35,858 nt of DNA from Clostridiales bacterium (GTDB lineage Bacteria > Bacillota > Clostridia > Christensenellales > Aristaeellaceae): NCBI GenBank assembly GCA_015056015.1, contig SVHD01000026.1, forward strand, positions 1 to 35,858, read 5' to 3'. Made by a program: the position numbers and the translations under genes. Positions within the stretch are counted from its first letter, which is position 1. Each line of letters begins with the position of its first letter. This document shows positions 23,514-31,088 of the stretch, in pieces. The notes beneath the pieces are model-generated. The model saw nothing but the letters and a program-made list of their open reading frames with translations, had not been told where the DNA came from and did no database searches.

Positions 23514-24236
23514 TCAGAAAATTCCCTTCATCCGCAAATTTTTTTCCAGCCGTTTTTCCACATACCGGGCCAGCAGCGCCCCGGGGGCGTCGGCGTCGGG
23601 AAGAGCGGTTTTATCGATGCCGATTTGCAGCACATCCCGCATCCACAGGGCCTGACTGGGGGAAAGGGGAAGGGCGGGCAGCAGCGGGGATGCGCAATCC
23701 TTGCAGATCAGGCCGCCCTCCTCAATATCCATCAGGCGGATTTCCTCATCCGCCATTCTTTTTCCGCAATGAATGCAATGGGAAAGCCGGGGCCGATAGC
23801 CGCTGATGGCGGCAAAATGCAAAAGAAAGGCCGCCGCAATGGCCTTTTCATCCCGCTGGCTGTAGGCAAGCCGGGAAAGGGAGCGGGCCAGCAGCGTAAA
23901 TAATTCCACCGCTTTTTCCCCGGGCTGAATGGCGGCTTCCGTTACAGAAAGCAGGAAGGTGGCGTAATTGAGCCGATCGTAATCCGTGCGCAGGGGATAG
24001 AAATTTTCCACCACATGGCAGGATGTGACCGTCATCCGTCCTTTCCCGGCATAGAGCACATATTCCCCCATGGTGAACCATTCGCTGGCGGAAAGCATGG
24101 GGCTCTGGGGGCGCTTGCAGCCCCGGCACAGGGCCTCCACCCGCCCCAGGGCAGGGGAAATCAGGGTAAGCATGCGGTCATGCTCCCGATAATCCGCGTG
24201 ACGAAGAACAATGCCCTGGGTGGTGATGGCGGCCAA
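23514..24236 (-). CDS. recO: DNA repair protein RecO
   Basis: About 240 residues. An N-terminal OB-fold (TTQGIVLRHADYREHDRMLTL, VEALCRGCKRPQS) is followed by a helical domain. The zinc-binding cysteines CIHCGKR and CKDC are near residues 160-190. It works with RecR in loading RecA. The start is uncertain: the best candidate is TTG 24234-24236, about nine bases after GGGAG and five bases beyond the stop of the upstream permease gene. Longer versions would overlap that gene. A weak start next to the exporter operon suggests expression coupled to it. Confidence 0.88.
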   Translation of the reverse strand: MAAITTQGIVLRHADYREHDRMLTLISPALGRVEALCRGCKRPQSPMLSASEWFTMGEYVLYAGKGRMTVTSCHVVENFYPLRTDYDRLNYATFLLSVTEAAIQPGEKAVELFTLLARSLSRLAYSQRDEKAIAAAFLLHFAAISGYRPRLSHCIHCGKRMADEEIRLMDIEEGGLICKDCASPLLPALPLSPSQALWMRDVLQIGIDKTALPDADAPGALLARYVEKRLEKNLRMKGIF

Positions 24237-24241
24237 TGAAA

Positions 24242-25042
24242 TCAACTCCCTGTGGAACGGTAAAAGCGCAAGGCCTTCTGGAAACAAAGATACATGATGA
24301 AAAAGAGCACCGCCCCGGCCAGCGGGCAGAGAAATGCGGTAAAATCCGGCCAGCCGTAGAGGGGCTTGCCCAGGATATAGGCGGCGGGCACATGCAGCGT
24401 CAGCGCAAAGGGCGCAACCACCATGAACAGCAGCCTGAGCACCCGGGGATAAACGTCAATGGGATACTGGCAGGCGCTGCGTCCGCCGTAGGTGAGGGCG
24501 TTGACCACCTCGATGGATTTTACCGAATAGATGGAAAAAATCACTTCAATCAGGAAAAGCCCCAGAATCAGCAGCATGCCCAGCAGGATGGATTCAAAGA
24601 AGGCCGCCCATTTGAGGAAGGTCCATTCGATGGAGGCCAGATTGGCCCCCATGATCACGGCGGCAACGCCCACCGAAATGCAGCCGATGCGCCGGGGATC
24701 AATGGCCCGGCAGAGGGTCTGGGTAAAGATCCCCCGGGGGCGGAGCATCAGGGTATCCAGCCCGCCCGATTGAATCAGGGCGGCAAAATTTCCGGTGACG
24801 CCCCGGCCGAAGCATTCGGTGAGATAGAAGGTAATATCCATCATGCCGTAGATGAAGAGCAGATCCCCCGCCGACCAGTGATTCAAAGCGTCGAAACGGT
24901 CAATCAGCAAAAGCACCGCCATCAGTTCCCCGCCGGTCATGACGATCTGGGAAATGGTTTGCAGGATAAAGGACAGGGGATACTGCATCTGGCTGCGCAA
25001 AAGCATTTTCATGGATCGGAAATATAATTTGACGGTATCCAT
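24242..25042 (-). CDS. ABC-2 type permease, second subunit (PF06182-like)
   Basis: 266 residues with about six membrane helices. The start MDTVKLYFRSMKMLLRSQMQYP is a cytoplasmic amphipathic helix, followed by helices near 23-48, 60-75, 118-135, 140-170 and 200-250. The motif GNFAALIQSGGLDTLMLRPR is the conserved loop of this exporter-permease family, present in both partners. It pairs with the permease at 25046-25837 and the ATPase at 25834-26799 as a heteromeric exporter. Three bases separate it from the preceding stop. Substrate unknown. Confidence 0.85.
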   Translation of the reverse strand: MDTVKLYFRSMKMLLRSQMQYPLSFILQTISQIVMTGGELMAVLLLIDRFDALNHWSAGDLLFIYGMMDITFYLTECFGRGVTGNFAALIQSGGLDTLMLRPRGIFTQTLCRAIDPRRIGCISVGVAAVIMGANLASIEWTFLKWAAFFESILLGMLLILGLFLIEVIFSIYSVKSIEVVNALTYGGRSACQYPIDVYPRVLRLLFMVVAPFALTLHVPAAYILGKPLYGWPDFTAFLCPLAGAVLFFIMYLCFQKALRFYRSTGS

Positions 25043-25045
25043 CGT

Positions 25046-25837
25046 TTATCCTCCCTGCACCACAAGATGTTTTTGATTCCTTTGCCAGATGAAGAGCCCA
25101 AGGCCGGTAAGCGCCGCCAGCCAGAAAAGCTGAATCAGCAGCACCCGGGGCGCCTGGGAAAGGGCCCATTCCCCGGTGTAGAGGCGGATGGGGGCGTCAA
25201 GCAGCTGGGCGTAGGGCAAAAGGGTGATTACCTTCTGCCAGGAATCGGGAAACAGGGTGAGGGGAAGGATATTCCCCGAAAAGGTCATCATCAGCAGATT
25301 CAGCATGGCCTGCATGCCCTTGGGATCGATGGTGCGCATGGTGACGCCCATGGTGATATTATCCAATGCGCAGATGCAAAGCAGCCCCGTCATCAGCGCC
25401 AGCAGGGAAATCAGAAGGGCCGGAAGGGATGCGGGGGCGGAAATGCACCATCCATCAGGCAGCAGCATGGCAAACAGCAGCATGGGAATGGCTCGGAGCA
25501 AACTGCCCATCAATTTTTGCGCGGCGGAACGGGCGTAATAATAGCCGTAAAAATTCATGGGCCGGCAAAGATCGTAGGCAATGCCCCCGGTGCGGATTTT
25601 TTCCCCCAGCTCGCTGTCAAATGCCAGCAGCATGCGGAAAAAGGCCTGCTGCAGCCAGACATAGGTGACCAGGGAGGAAACGGGGAAATCCTGGGGCTTG
25701 CCGGCGTAGAAGGCCCGATACAGGGCGATATACACCAGCCCGAAAAACATCTGGCATAAAATGCCCCCCAGCGCCGCGCCCCGATACTGGGTTTCCATTT
25801 TCAGGCGCATCAAAAAGATGGAAATATATTTTTTCAT
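25046..25837 (-). CDS. ABC-2 type permease, first subunit (PF06182-like)
   Basis: 263 residues with about six membrane helices. It starts with MKKYISIFLMRLKMETQYRG, then a membrane pair near 25-75, the GEKIRTGGIAYDLCRPMNFY loop (counterpart of the loop in the partner permease), and later helices near 105-165, 175-205 and 230-255. Its ATG overlaps the ATPase stop (ATGA). Two different permeases with one ATPase is the usual arrangement for this family. Confidence 0.85.
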   Translation of the reverse strand: MKKYISIFLMRLKMETQYRGAALGGILCQMFFGLVYIALYRAFYAGKPQDFPVSSLVTYVWLQQAFFRMLLAFDSELGEKIRTGGIAYDLCRPMNFYGYYYARSAAQKLMGSLLRAIPMLLFAMLLPDGWCISAPASLPALLISLLALMTGLLCICALDNITMGVTMRTIDPKGMQAMLNLLMMTFSGNILPLTLFPDSWQKVITLLPYAQLLDAPIRLYTGEWALSQAPRVLLIQLFWLAALTGLGLFIWQRNQKHLVVQGG

Positions 25838-26799
25838 AGATCCATCTCCTTGTACATGGCGGCGATGAGATGATCGATATTCTGGGGCTGGGCGGTTAAT
25901 TCCCGGATATTCCCGGCGCTCTGCAGCAGGGAAAGCAGCTGGGTCGTGGGCAGCTTTTCCGGGGCATAGGTGATTTTATGGCCGTCCCCATCCTGCTCGA
26001 TAAGGCAGGTATCGGGAAGGGCAGGCAGGTTGATTCCCCCGTCATAGCGCACATGCACGGTGCGCAGGGTATCATACCGGGAAAGCAATTGGGGCAGCGC
26101 CCCGTCAAAGAGTTTTTTTCCGTGGCCCAGCACCATCACCCGCTGGCACAGGGCGGCGATATCCTCCATATCGTGGGTGGTAAGCAGGATGGTGGTGCCC
26201 TTTTTTTCATTTTCTTCCTTGAGGAAATCCCGCAGGGCCAGCTTGCTCACCGCATCCAGGCCGATGGTGGGCTCATCCAGGAAAAGCAATTCCGGGCTGT
26301 GGAGAAGAGAGCCGCAAAGCTCCGCCCGCATCCGCTGGCCCAGGGAAAGCAGCCGCAGGGGCGTGCGCAAAAGATGGCCCAGATCCAGGGCGTCGGTGAG
26401 CTCGGAAAGGCGCTTTTGATAATCGCTTTCCGGAATCCGGTAAATATCCCGGAGCAGGGAATAGCTGTCGATAATGGGCACATCCCACCACAGCTGGCTG
26501 CGCTGGCCAAAGACCACGCCGATGCGCTTTACATGCTTTTTTCTTTCCTTCCAGGGAATCATGCCGCCAACGGCTGCGCTTCCGCTATCGGGGGTAAGAA
26601 TACCGGAAAGAATTTTCACCGTGGTGGATTTGCCCGCGCCGTTTGGGCCAATATACCCCACCAGTTCCCCTTGTTCAATATCAAAGGAAATATTCTGCAG
26701 GGCCTGAATCTGTGTTTTTTCCCGAAGCAAATGCCCCTTTTCCCGTTTTTTGCGTACGGTAAAAGATTTGCTCAGATCGCGTACCGAAATGTAGCTCAT
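25834..26799 (-). CDS. ABC transporter ATP-binding protein (NatA-like exporter ATPase)
   Basis: 321 residues. Walker A GYIGPNGAGKSTT (about 48-60), Q-loop GVVFGQRSQLWWD, signature LSLGQRMRAEL, Walker B LLFLDEPTIGLD and the switch His in LLTTHDMEDI. The C-terminal 90 residues are the accessory domain of exporters partnering PF06182 permeases. Residues 16-35 (RKKREKGHLLREKTQIQA) are the extra charged insertion common to that subgroup. It is the first gene of the operon ATPase-permease-permease-recO, and is preceded by a 200-base leader with an attenuator-like hairpin. AGGAGG lies four to five bases before the ATG. Confidence 0.92.
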   Translation of the reverse strand: MSYISVRDLSKSFTVRKKREKGHLLREKTQIQALQNISFDIEQGELVGYIGPNGAGKSTTVKILSGILTPDSGSAAVGGMIPWKERKKHVKRIGVVFGQRSQLWWDVPIIDSYSLLRDIYRIPESDYQKRLSELTDALDLGHLLRTPLRLLSLGQRMRAELCGSLLHSPELLFLDEPTIGLDAVSKLALRDFLKEENEKKGTTILLTTHDMEDIAALCQRVMVLGHGKKLFDGALPQLLSRYDTLRTVHVRYDGGINLPALPDTCLIEQDGDGHKITYAPEKLPTTQLLSLLQSAGNIRELTAQPQNIDHLIAAMYKEMDL

Positions 26800-26852
26800 A
26801 GATCCTCCTATGCTTTTTTCGTCGGTTCATCGATGCCAAAAAGAAAGGCAAC

Positions 26853-26880
26853 AAAAAATAGGTACCGGCGCATGGGTACC
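26853..26880 (-). terminator. Attenuator-like terminator in the ABC exporter leader
   Basis: On the minus strand GGTACC (26875-26880), loop CATGCGCC, GGTACC (26861-26866), then TA and six T (26853-26858). It is about 55 bases before the ATPase start and well inside the transcript from the promoter at 27004-27032. Read-through must therefore be regulated or partial. Upstream in the leader, TTGCACA and TGTGCAA (26934-26970) can form another helix, and CCCCT/AGGGG (26889-26904) a third. Confidence 0.6.
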
Positions 26881-27003
26881 ATCATAGCCCCTGGGTTAAG
26901 GGGTGGTTTCGTCCGCCGCCTCTTCGGGGAAACCTTGCACAGATTGCCGTAACGACTGGCCGGATGTGCAAATAACGAAACAATGTAAATTGAGAGGAAC
27001 ATA

Positions 27004-27032
27004 AAAGTAACACAGATTGAAATTTTTGTCAA
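27004..27032 (-). promoter_or_regulatory. Promoter of the ABC exporter-recO operon
   Basis: On the minus strand TTGACA (27027-27032), a 17-base spacer and TACTTT (27004-27009). It predicts a leader of about 200 nt before ATG 26799. The region 26800-27000 holds no convincing gene. Confidence 0.7.
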
Positions 27033-27100
27033 TGGCGGCGGATGGAAAGATTTTTCCATCCTTTTCCCCGGGAAAAGGGGCATTTTTCCCCCGGCCCCGA

Positions 27101-27144
27101 TTGACAAAACCCCGGGGTTCAGGTGTATAATAAATTGTTATACT
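27101..27144 (+). promoter_or_regulatory. Promoter region of prfC
   Basis: TTGACA (27101-27106) is followed by TATAAT (27126-27131) at a 19-base spacing, and by a second, extended -10 TGTTATACT (27136-27144). Either could be used. Both predict transcripts that include the upstream ORF at 27170. Confidence 0.6.
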
Positions 27145-27169
27145 GTGGCAATTTGCAAGGAGGAAAGCT

Positions 27170-27184
27170 ATGATTCCCCGTTGA
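27170..27184 (+). CDS. Five-codon upstream ORF in the prfC leader
   Basis: ATG ATT CCC CGT TGA (Met-Ile-Pro-Arg-stop). It has a perfect AAGGAGGA (27157-27164), six bases from the ATG, so ribosomes should load efficiently. Immediately after its UGA comes CCCCTCCTCC (27186-27195), whose TCCTCC can pair with GGAGGA of the prfC ribosome binding site (27223-27228) and equally with that of this ORF. A second minimal ORF, ATG GTA TAG, lies at 27202-27210. The layout suggests translation of the upstream ORF controls access to the prfC start. This is inferred from sequence only. Confidence 0.6.
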   Translation: MIPR

Positions 27185-27232
27185 TCCCCTCCTCCGGCTT
27201 GATGGTATAGGAAAGAAAGTAAGGAGGAATAG

Positions 27233-28834
27233 ATGATGTCCACTCTTCAGCAGGAGGTGGCCTGCCGGCGCACCTTCGCGATTATCAGCCACCCCGACGC
27301 CGGTAAAACTACCCTCACCGAAAAATTATTGCTCTACGGCGGCGCCATCCGCCAGGCGGGCAGCGTAAAGGCGCGCCGCGCCGAGCGCCACGCCACCTCG
27401 GACTGGATGGAAATCGAAAAGCAGCGCGGCATTTCGGTTACCTCTTCCGCCATGCAATTCGAATTTGACGGCTTCCATATCAATATTCTGGATACCCCCG
27501 GCCACCAGGATTTCTCCGAAGATACCTACCGCGTATTGGTTGCTGCCGATAGCGCGGTAATGCTCATTGACGCCGCCAAGGGCGTGGAAGAGCAGACGGT
27601 GAAGCTCTTCAAGGTCTGCCGGATGCGGGGCATCCCGATTTTTACCTTCGTCAATAAGATGGACCGGGCCGCCAAGGATCCCTTTGAACTGATGGAAGAA
27701 CTGGAAAATGTGCTGGGCATCCGTGCCTGCCCCATCAACTGGCCCATCGGCGTGGATGGCGATTTCCAGGGCGTATATCACCGGGATGAAAAGACGGTTG
27801 AGCTCTATTTCGGCGGCGACCACGGCAAAAAGAAGGCGGAAAAGACCGTCATTTCCGTGGATGATCCCGCTTTTGAAACGGTGCTGGATAAGCATTACCG
27901 GGATCGTTTGGCCGATGAGATTGAACTCTTGGATGAGGCCGGCGACGCCTTTGATCTGGAGGCCGTGCGCAAGGGGGAACTGACCCCCATGTTCTTTGGC
28001 AGCGCGGTAACCAATTTCGGCGTGGAGCCCTTCCTCTATCGTTTCCTCCGCTATACCGAGCGGCCCCTGCCCCGGGAAAGCGATCAGGGCATGATCGAAC
28101 CCGAGGATGAGCGCTTCTCCGGCTTTATCTTCAAGATTCAGGCCAATATGAATCCCGCTCACCGGGATCGCCTGGCCTTCCTGCGCGTGGTATCCGGCAC
28201 TTTCCAGAAGGGCATGATGGTCTGGCATTCGGGCACCAATAAGGAAATGCAGGTCAAGCAGCCCCAGCAATTCATGGCCGATGAGCGCGAGGGCGTGGAA
28301 AATGCCTATCCCGGGGATATTATCGGCCTCTTCGATCCCGGCGTGTATCGCCTGGGCGATACTTTGTGCGTGGGCAGGAAAATCAAATTTGAAAAAATTC
28401 CTGTGTTCGCTCCGGAACGTTTTGCCCGGGTGCGCCCCCTGGATTCCATGAAGCGCAAGCAATTCGTTAAGGGCATCAACCAGCTTTCCGAAGAAGGCGC
28501 TATCCAGACCTTCCGGCGCAATGAAACCGGTATGGAAGAATTCATCGTGGGCGTGGTGGGCGAATTGCAGTTTGACGTGCTCACCTATCGCTTAAAGAGT
28601 GAATACGGCGTGGATCTTTTGATGGATCGGCTGTCCTATCGGTTCGTCCGCTGGGTTACCGAAACCCAAACCCCCGTGGAGGATCTGCAGCTGACCTCCA
28701 CCACCCATCGCGGCTTTGATGCGGAAGAAAACCCCGTGCTCTTCTTTGAAAACGATTGGTCCATCCGTCTGGCCGGCGAAAAGAATAAGAATCTGGTGCT
28801 TTCTGAAATTGCGCCCCGCAAGGTGGAAAAATAA
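27233..28834 (+). CDS. prfC: Peptide chain release factor 3
   Basis: 533 residues, standard for RF3. The GTPase motifs are G1 SHPDAGKTTLTEKLL, G2 RGISVTSS, G3 DTPGHQDFSEDTYR and G4 FVNKMDR. These are followed by domain II (FSGFIFKIQANMNPAHRDR, a motif specific to RF3 rather than EF-G) and the C-terminal VGVVGELQFDVLTYRL. It is a cytosolic GTPase that recycles RF1/RF2 from post-termination ribosomes. AAGGAGGA (27221-27228) precedes two in-frame ATGs at 27233 and 27236; the second has better spacing. A GTPase of ribosome termination preceded by a stop-codon-bearing mini-ORF is notable. Confidence 0.96.
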   Translation: MMSTLQQEVACRRTFAIISHPDAGKTTLTEKLLLYGGAIRQAGSVKARRAERHATSDWMEIEKQRGISVTSSAMQFEFDGFHINILDTPGHQDFSEDTYRVLVAADSAVMLIDAAKGVEEQTVKLFKVCRMRGIPIFTFVNKMDRAAKDPFELMEELENVLGIRACPINWPIGVDGDFQGVYHRDEKTVELYFGGDHGKKKAEKTVISVDDPAFETVLDKHYRDRLADEIELLDEAGDAFDLEAVRKGELTPMFFGSAVTNFGVEPFLYRFLRYTERPLPRESDQGMIEPEDERFSGFIFKIQANMNPAHRDRLAFLRVVSGTFQKGMMVWHSGTNKEMQVKQPQQFMADEREGVENAYPGDIIGLFDPGVYRLGDTLCVGRKIKFEKIPVFAPERFARVRPLDSMKRKQFVKGINQLSEEGAIQTFRRNETGMEEFIVGVVGELQFDVLTYRLKSEYGVDLLMDRLSYRFVRWVTETQTPVEDLQLTSTTHRGFDAEENPVLFFENDWSIRLAGEKNKNLVLSEIAPRKVEK

Positions 28835-28841
28835 TAGATGC

Positions 28842-28881
28842 CAGGGCGGTCGGGATTTCCCCGGCCGTCCTGATTTTTTTT
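28842..28881 (+). terminator. Intrinsic terminator of prfC
   Basis: A 13-bp stem with two G-U pairs formed by 28842-28854 and 28860-28872 (CAGG...CCTG at the base), followed by A and eight T (28874-28881). Confidence 0.9.
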
Positions 28882-28891
28882 GAAAAAAGGC

Positions 28892-28922
28892 TTGACTCTG
28901 ACGCTGCGTGATGGTGTATTCT
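28892..28922 (+). promoter_or_regulatory. MerR-type promoter with 19-base spacer
   Basis: TTGACT (28892-28897) and TATTCT (28917-28922) are 19 bases apart, the over-long spacing typical of promoters activated by MerR-family proteins. The spacer carries ACGC-T-GCGT (28901-28909), a centred dyad. The MerR gene 25 bases downstream is the likely autoregulator. Confidence 0.8.
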
Positions 28923-28946
28923 GATGCCGAAGGGGAGGGAAGGCAG

Positions 28947-29672
28947 ATGAAAACCGTAGGGGAAATCAGCAAAATGACGGGAATCAGCGTGCGTACGCTG
29001 CATTATTATGATGAAATCGGGCTGCTGAAACCGGCCCGCGTAACGGAGGCAGGCTACCGGCTTTATGATGATGACGCCCTGGAGAGGCTGCAGCATATTC
29101 TGATGTTTCGGGAATTGCAGTTTTCTTTGAAGGAAATCGGGGAAATGCTGGACGCCCCGGATTTTGATACCCGTCAGGCGCTGGAAACCCAGATCCGTCT
29201 GCTGGAAATGCAGCGGGAGCATCTGGAGCATCTGATTGCGATGGCTCGCCAAATTCAGAAAAAAGGAGAAACAATGATGGATCTTCGCGCCTTTGATCAA
29301 AGCAAAATGGATGAATATAAAAAGGAAGCCAAGGCGAAATGGGGCAATACGGAAGCCTGGCAGGCATATGAGAAAAATGAAAAGCAGGGAAAGGATTTTG
29401 CCCGGGCCGGGGAAGAAATGATGGCTCTGTTTGCGGAGCTGGGAAAATACCGGGAATTGTCCCCGGAGGATGAATCGGTGCAGCAAAAAATTGCCGCATT
29501 GCAGAATTTGATTACGGAAAACTTTTATCCCTGCACCAGGGAAATCCTCCGGGGCCTGGGGCAGATGTATACCCAGGACGAACGCTTCCGCAAAAATATT
29601 GACGCCGCCGGCGGAGAAGGCACAGCGGCGTTTGTGGGCCAGACGATTGAAATTTTCTGTTCTAATAAATAA
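28947..29672 (+). CDS. MerR-family regulator with TipAS-like ligand domain
   Basis: 241 residues. The N-terminal winged helix (TVGEISKMTGISVRTLHYYDEIGLLKPARVTEAGYRLY) is a classic MerR start. A dimerising coiled coil (about 80-115) and a C-terminal TipAS-like domain (about 120-241; YKKEAKAKWGNTEAWQAYEKN, YRELSPEDESVQQ, FRKNIDAAGGEGTAAFVGQTIEIF) follow. TipAS-type domains bind thiopeptides and other peptide antibiotics or small hydrophobic drugs. It is probably a self-activating multidrug sensor, as the 19-base promoter spacing suggests. GGAGGG fixes the ATG at 28947; an upstream in-frame ATG at 28908 would fall inside the promoter. No transporter target is adjacent. Confidence 0.92.
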   Translation: MKTVGEISKMTGISVRTLHYYDEIGLLKPARVTEAGYRLYDDDALERLQHILMFRELQFSLKEIGEMLDAPDFDTRQALETQIRLLEMQREHLEHLIAMARQIQKKGETMMDLRAFDQSKMDEYKKEAKAKWGNTEAWQAYEKNEKQGKDFARAGEEMMALFAELGKYRELSPEDESVQQKIAALQNLITENFYPCTREILRGLGQMYTQDERFRKNIDAAGGEGTAAFVGQTIEIFCSNK

Positions 29673-29679
29673 TAAAAGC

Positions 29680-29793
29680 TCAATTGCTTTACTGGCACGC
29701 AAGCTGATTAGAACCAACAATAAAAATCCAGTATAGCTTTCTTGGAAGGGGTTCGGGGGAGGTATTCTTTGGCTACAAAGAATACCTCCCCCG
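29680..29793 (-). repeat. Composite intergenic element, copy D (reverse orientation)
   Basis: On the minus strand an 18-bp stem occupies 29754-29793, left arm 29776-29793 and right arm 29754-29771, with a four-base loop. The stem base is CGGGGGAGG with compensating CCTCCCCCG. The tail follows: CCAAGAAAGCTATACTGGAT, TTTTATTG, TTGGTTCTAATCAGCTTGCG, TGCCAGTAAAG. It starts five bases after the stop of the minus-strand gene ending at 29799, in that gene's orientation. Confidence 0.82.
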
Positions 29794-29798
29794 AAAAA

Positions 29799-30521
29799 TT
29801 ATCCCCGTTTTTTCATCAAGTAAGGCGGCAGGTGCATGACAAGGAGCACACCGGCGATGATGACGGGGAAGCCCAGCAGATGGCTGCCCCACATGGTTTC
29901 AAAGAGATAGAGGGGATTGCCGGGCTCGGCCTCCATCAGGAACATAAAATTGGTGCCCAGCAAAAGATTGATCAGATAAACGGGAATGGCCATCAGCAGC
30001 AAAAGCCCCATGCATTTGGGGAGCAGACGATAATCCGGCCGGATTTCCCTGCCGCCGGTGAGCATGATGGGATAGGCCGCCAGCAGAATATGCACGGTGA
30101 AGGAATGCCAATACATGAAATTGGCGGCAGGCAGGGCTGCCCAGCTGGGAAAGAGCAGGGCCGCCATGGCCCCGGGAATGCCCACCGTATACAGATAATT
30201 GCCAAGCAGCGGGGAGGGACGGAAGGCATGATAGGTGATCAGGAAAATATTGATGCTGCAAAGATGCAGGGGCAGATAATCAAATAGATAATTGCCGTAG
30301 GCAATCAGCCCATACATCTTCCAGAATTCATCCAGCCATAAAAGGGCGGCAAAGCCAATGCGGATAATTTTGCGCTTTTTCTCATCGGCTTTCCGGTATA
30401 AAAGGATGGATGCAATGCAGAAAACCACAAAGGCCAATAGCCAAAGCCAGTGGGAAAGGCTGTAATGCGAAAAACCCAGGCCCTCCGGGATGGTTTCCAC
30501 CGTATCGAAAAAATAGGGCAT
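29799..30521 (-). CDS. YwaF-like (TIGR02206/TMEM164-related) membrane protein
   Basis: 240 residues with about seven membrane helices. It starts PYFFDTVETIPEGLGFSHYS, and the helices are near 25-45, 55-75, 85-105, 115-130, 135-155, 165-190 and 215-235. Conserved features are YLPLHLCSINIFLI with a His-Leu-Cys in the third helix, and HSFTVHILLAAYPI and METMWGSHLLGFP-like segments. This layout fits bacterial YwaF and eukaryotic TMEM164, an acyltransferase of ether lipids; the bacterial role is not established. ATG 30521 follows GGAGGAA by eight bases. The promoter lies at 30571-30599. The gene is convergent with the MerR gene. Confidence 0.82.
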   Translation of the reverse strand: MPYFFDTVETIPEGLGFSHYSLSHWLWLLAFVVFCIASILLYRKADEKKRKIIRIGFAALLWLDEFWKMYGLIAYGNYLFDYLPLHLCSINIFLITYHAFRPSPLLGNYLYTVGIPGAMAALLFPSWAALPAANFMYWHSFTVHILLAAYPIMLTGGREIRPDYRLLPKCMGLLLLMAIPVYLINLLLGTNFMFLMEAEPGNPLYLFETMWGSHLLGFPVIIAGVLLVMHLPPYLMKKRG

Positions 30522-30570
30522 GCTGCGTTTCCTCCATGAAAAAATTTCTGAAAAATGGATATGCAGGGGT

Positions 30571-30599
30571 ATTATAGCATCATGCCCGCCCGGCTGCAA
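30571..30599 (-). promoter_or_regulatory. Promoter of the ywaF-like gene
   Basis: On the minus strand TTGCAG (30594-30599), a 17-base spacer and TATAAT (30571-30576). Confidence 0.72.
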
Positions 30600-30694
30600 G
30601 AAAAGAAACGCCATTTCCTGAAAAACCTTTTATGCAGCGATGCAAACGTTTCCGTGCGGAATATTTGTTTTTCCTTGAGGAAAATATGTCAAAA

Positions 30695-30717
30695 ATTGCA
30701 AATGGATAATTTGCAAT
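30695..30717. promoter_or_regulatory. Perfect inverted repeat upstream of rny
   Basis: ATTGCAAAT-GGATA-ATTTGCAAT, a 9-bp perfect dyad with a five-base centre, about 45 bases before the rny -35. The AT-rich arms and absence of an adjacent T-run on the right favour a protein-binding site over a terminator. Nothing else coding is seen in 30522-30760. Confidence 0.45.
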
Positions 30718-30760
30718 GCCTTTTCGCTGTTTTTTTGTATAATTCCGCCCGGAAATAGCC

Positions 30761-30790
30761 TTGACAGAAGGGGTGTAGGAAGTGTAAAAT
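30761..30790 (+). promoter_or_regulatory. Promoter of rny
   Basis: TTGACA (30761-30766), an 18-base spacer and TAAAAT (30785-30790). The transcript would begin near 30797, giving a leader of about 290 nt. Confidence 0.72.
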
Positions 30791-30796
30791 AGAAAC

Positions 30797-31028
30797 TGAT
30801 CGGCTAAATGCCCTTTCGGCGGACGCCGCCGGTGGGTAAGCTGTTTTCGGATACATGTTGCTCAGGTGTTTTTTGCAGGCGATTGCCGCTTTGCCATATC
30901 GGACGCTGCCGGATAAATGGCCGCGTTTTATGTGTGTTTGGTGTGTTTTGCTTGCGTGTGGACGCACGCAGTATCAGAATACAGCTTTGCCGTGCGCAAA
31001 AACGGCTTGTTTTTGCATGCGGCTTTTT
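30797..31028 (+). promoter_or_regulatory. Structured 5' leader of rny ending in an attenuator-like terminator
   Basis: The leader contains CGGCGG-ACG-CCGCCG (30816-30830), TGCGTG-TGGACG-CACGCA (30953-30970), and a 14-base stem at 30989-31002/31010-31023 with two G-U pairs and one mismatch. Five T (31024-31028) follow that stem. The last hairpin has the form of an intrinsic terminator 61 bases before the rny start. Premature termination relieved under some condition is inferred. Confidence 0.55.
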
Positions 31029-31088
31029 CGATTGAAAACGTGAAAAAATAACTGGAAAAATCTCAAAATGGAGGGAGGGTATACACAC

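Noticed and set aside
26808-26882. Short minus-strand frame ending IDEPTKKA across the ABC exporter attenuator
   Set aside because: A leader peptide is conceivable, but no properly spaced ribosome binding site is present. It is mentioned only within the leader finding.
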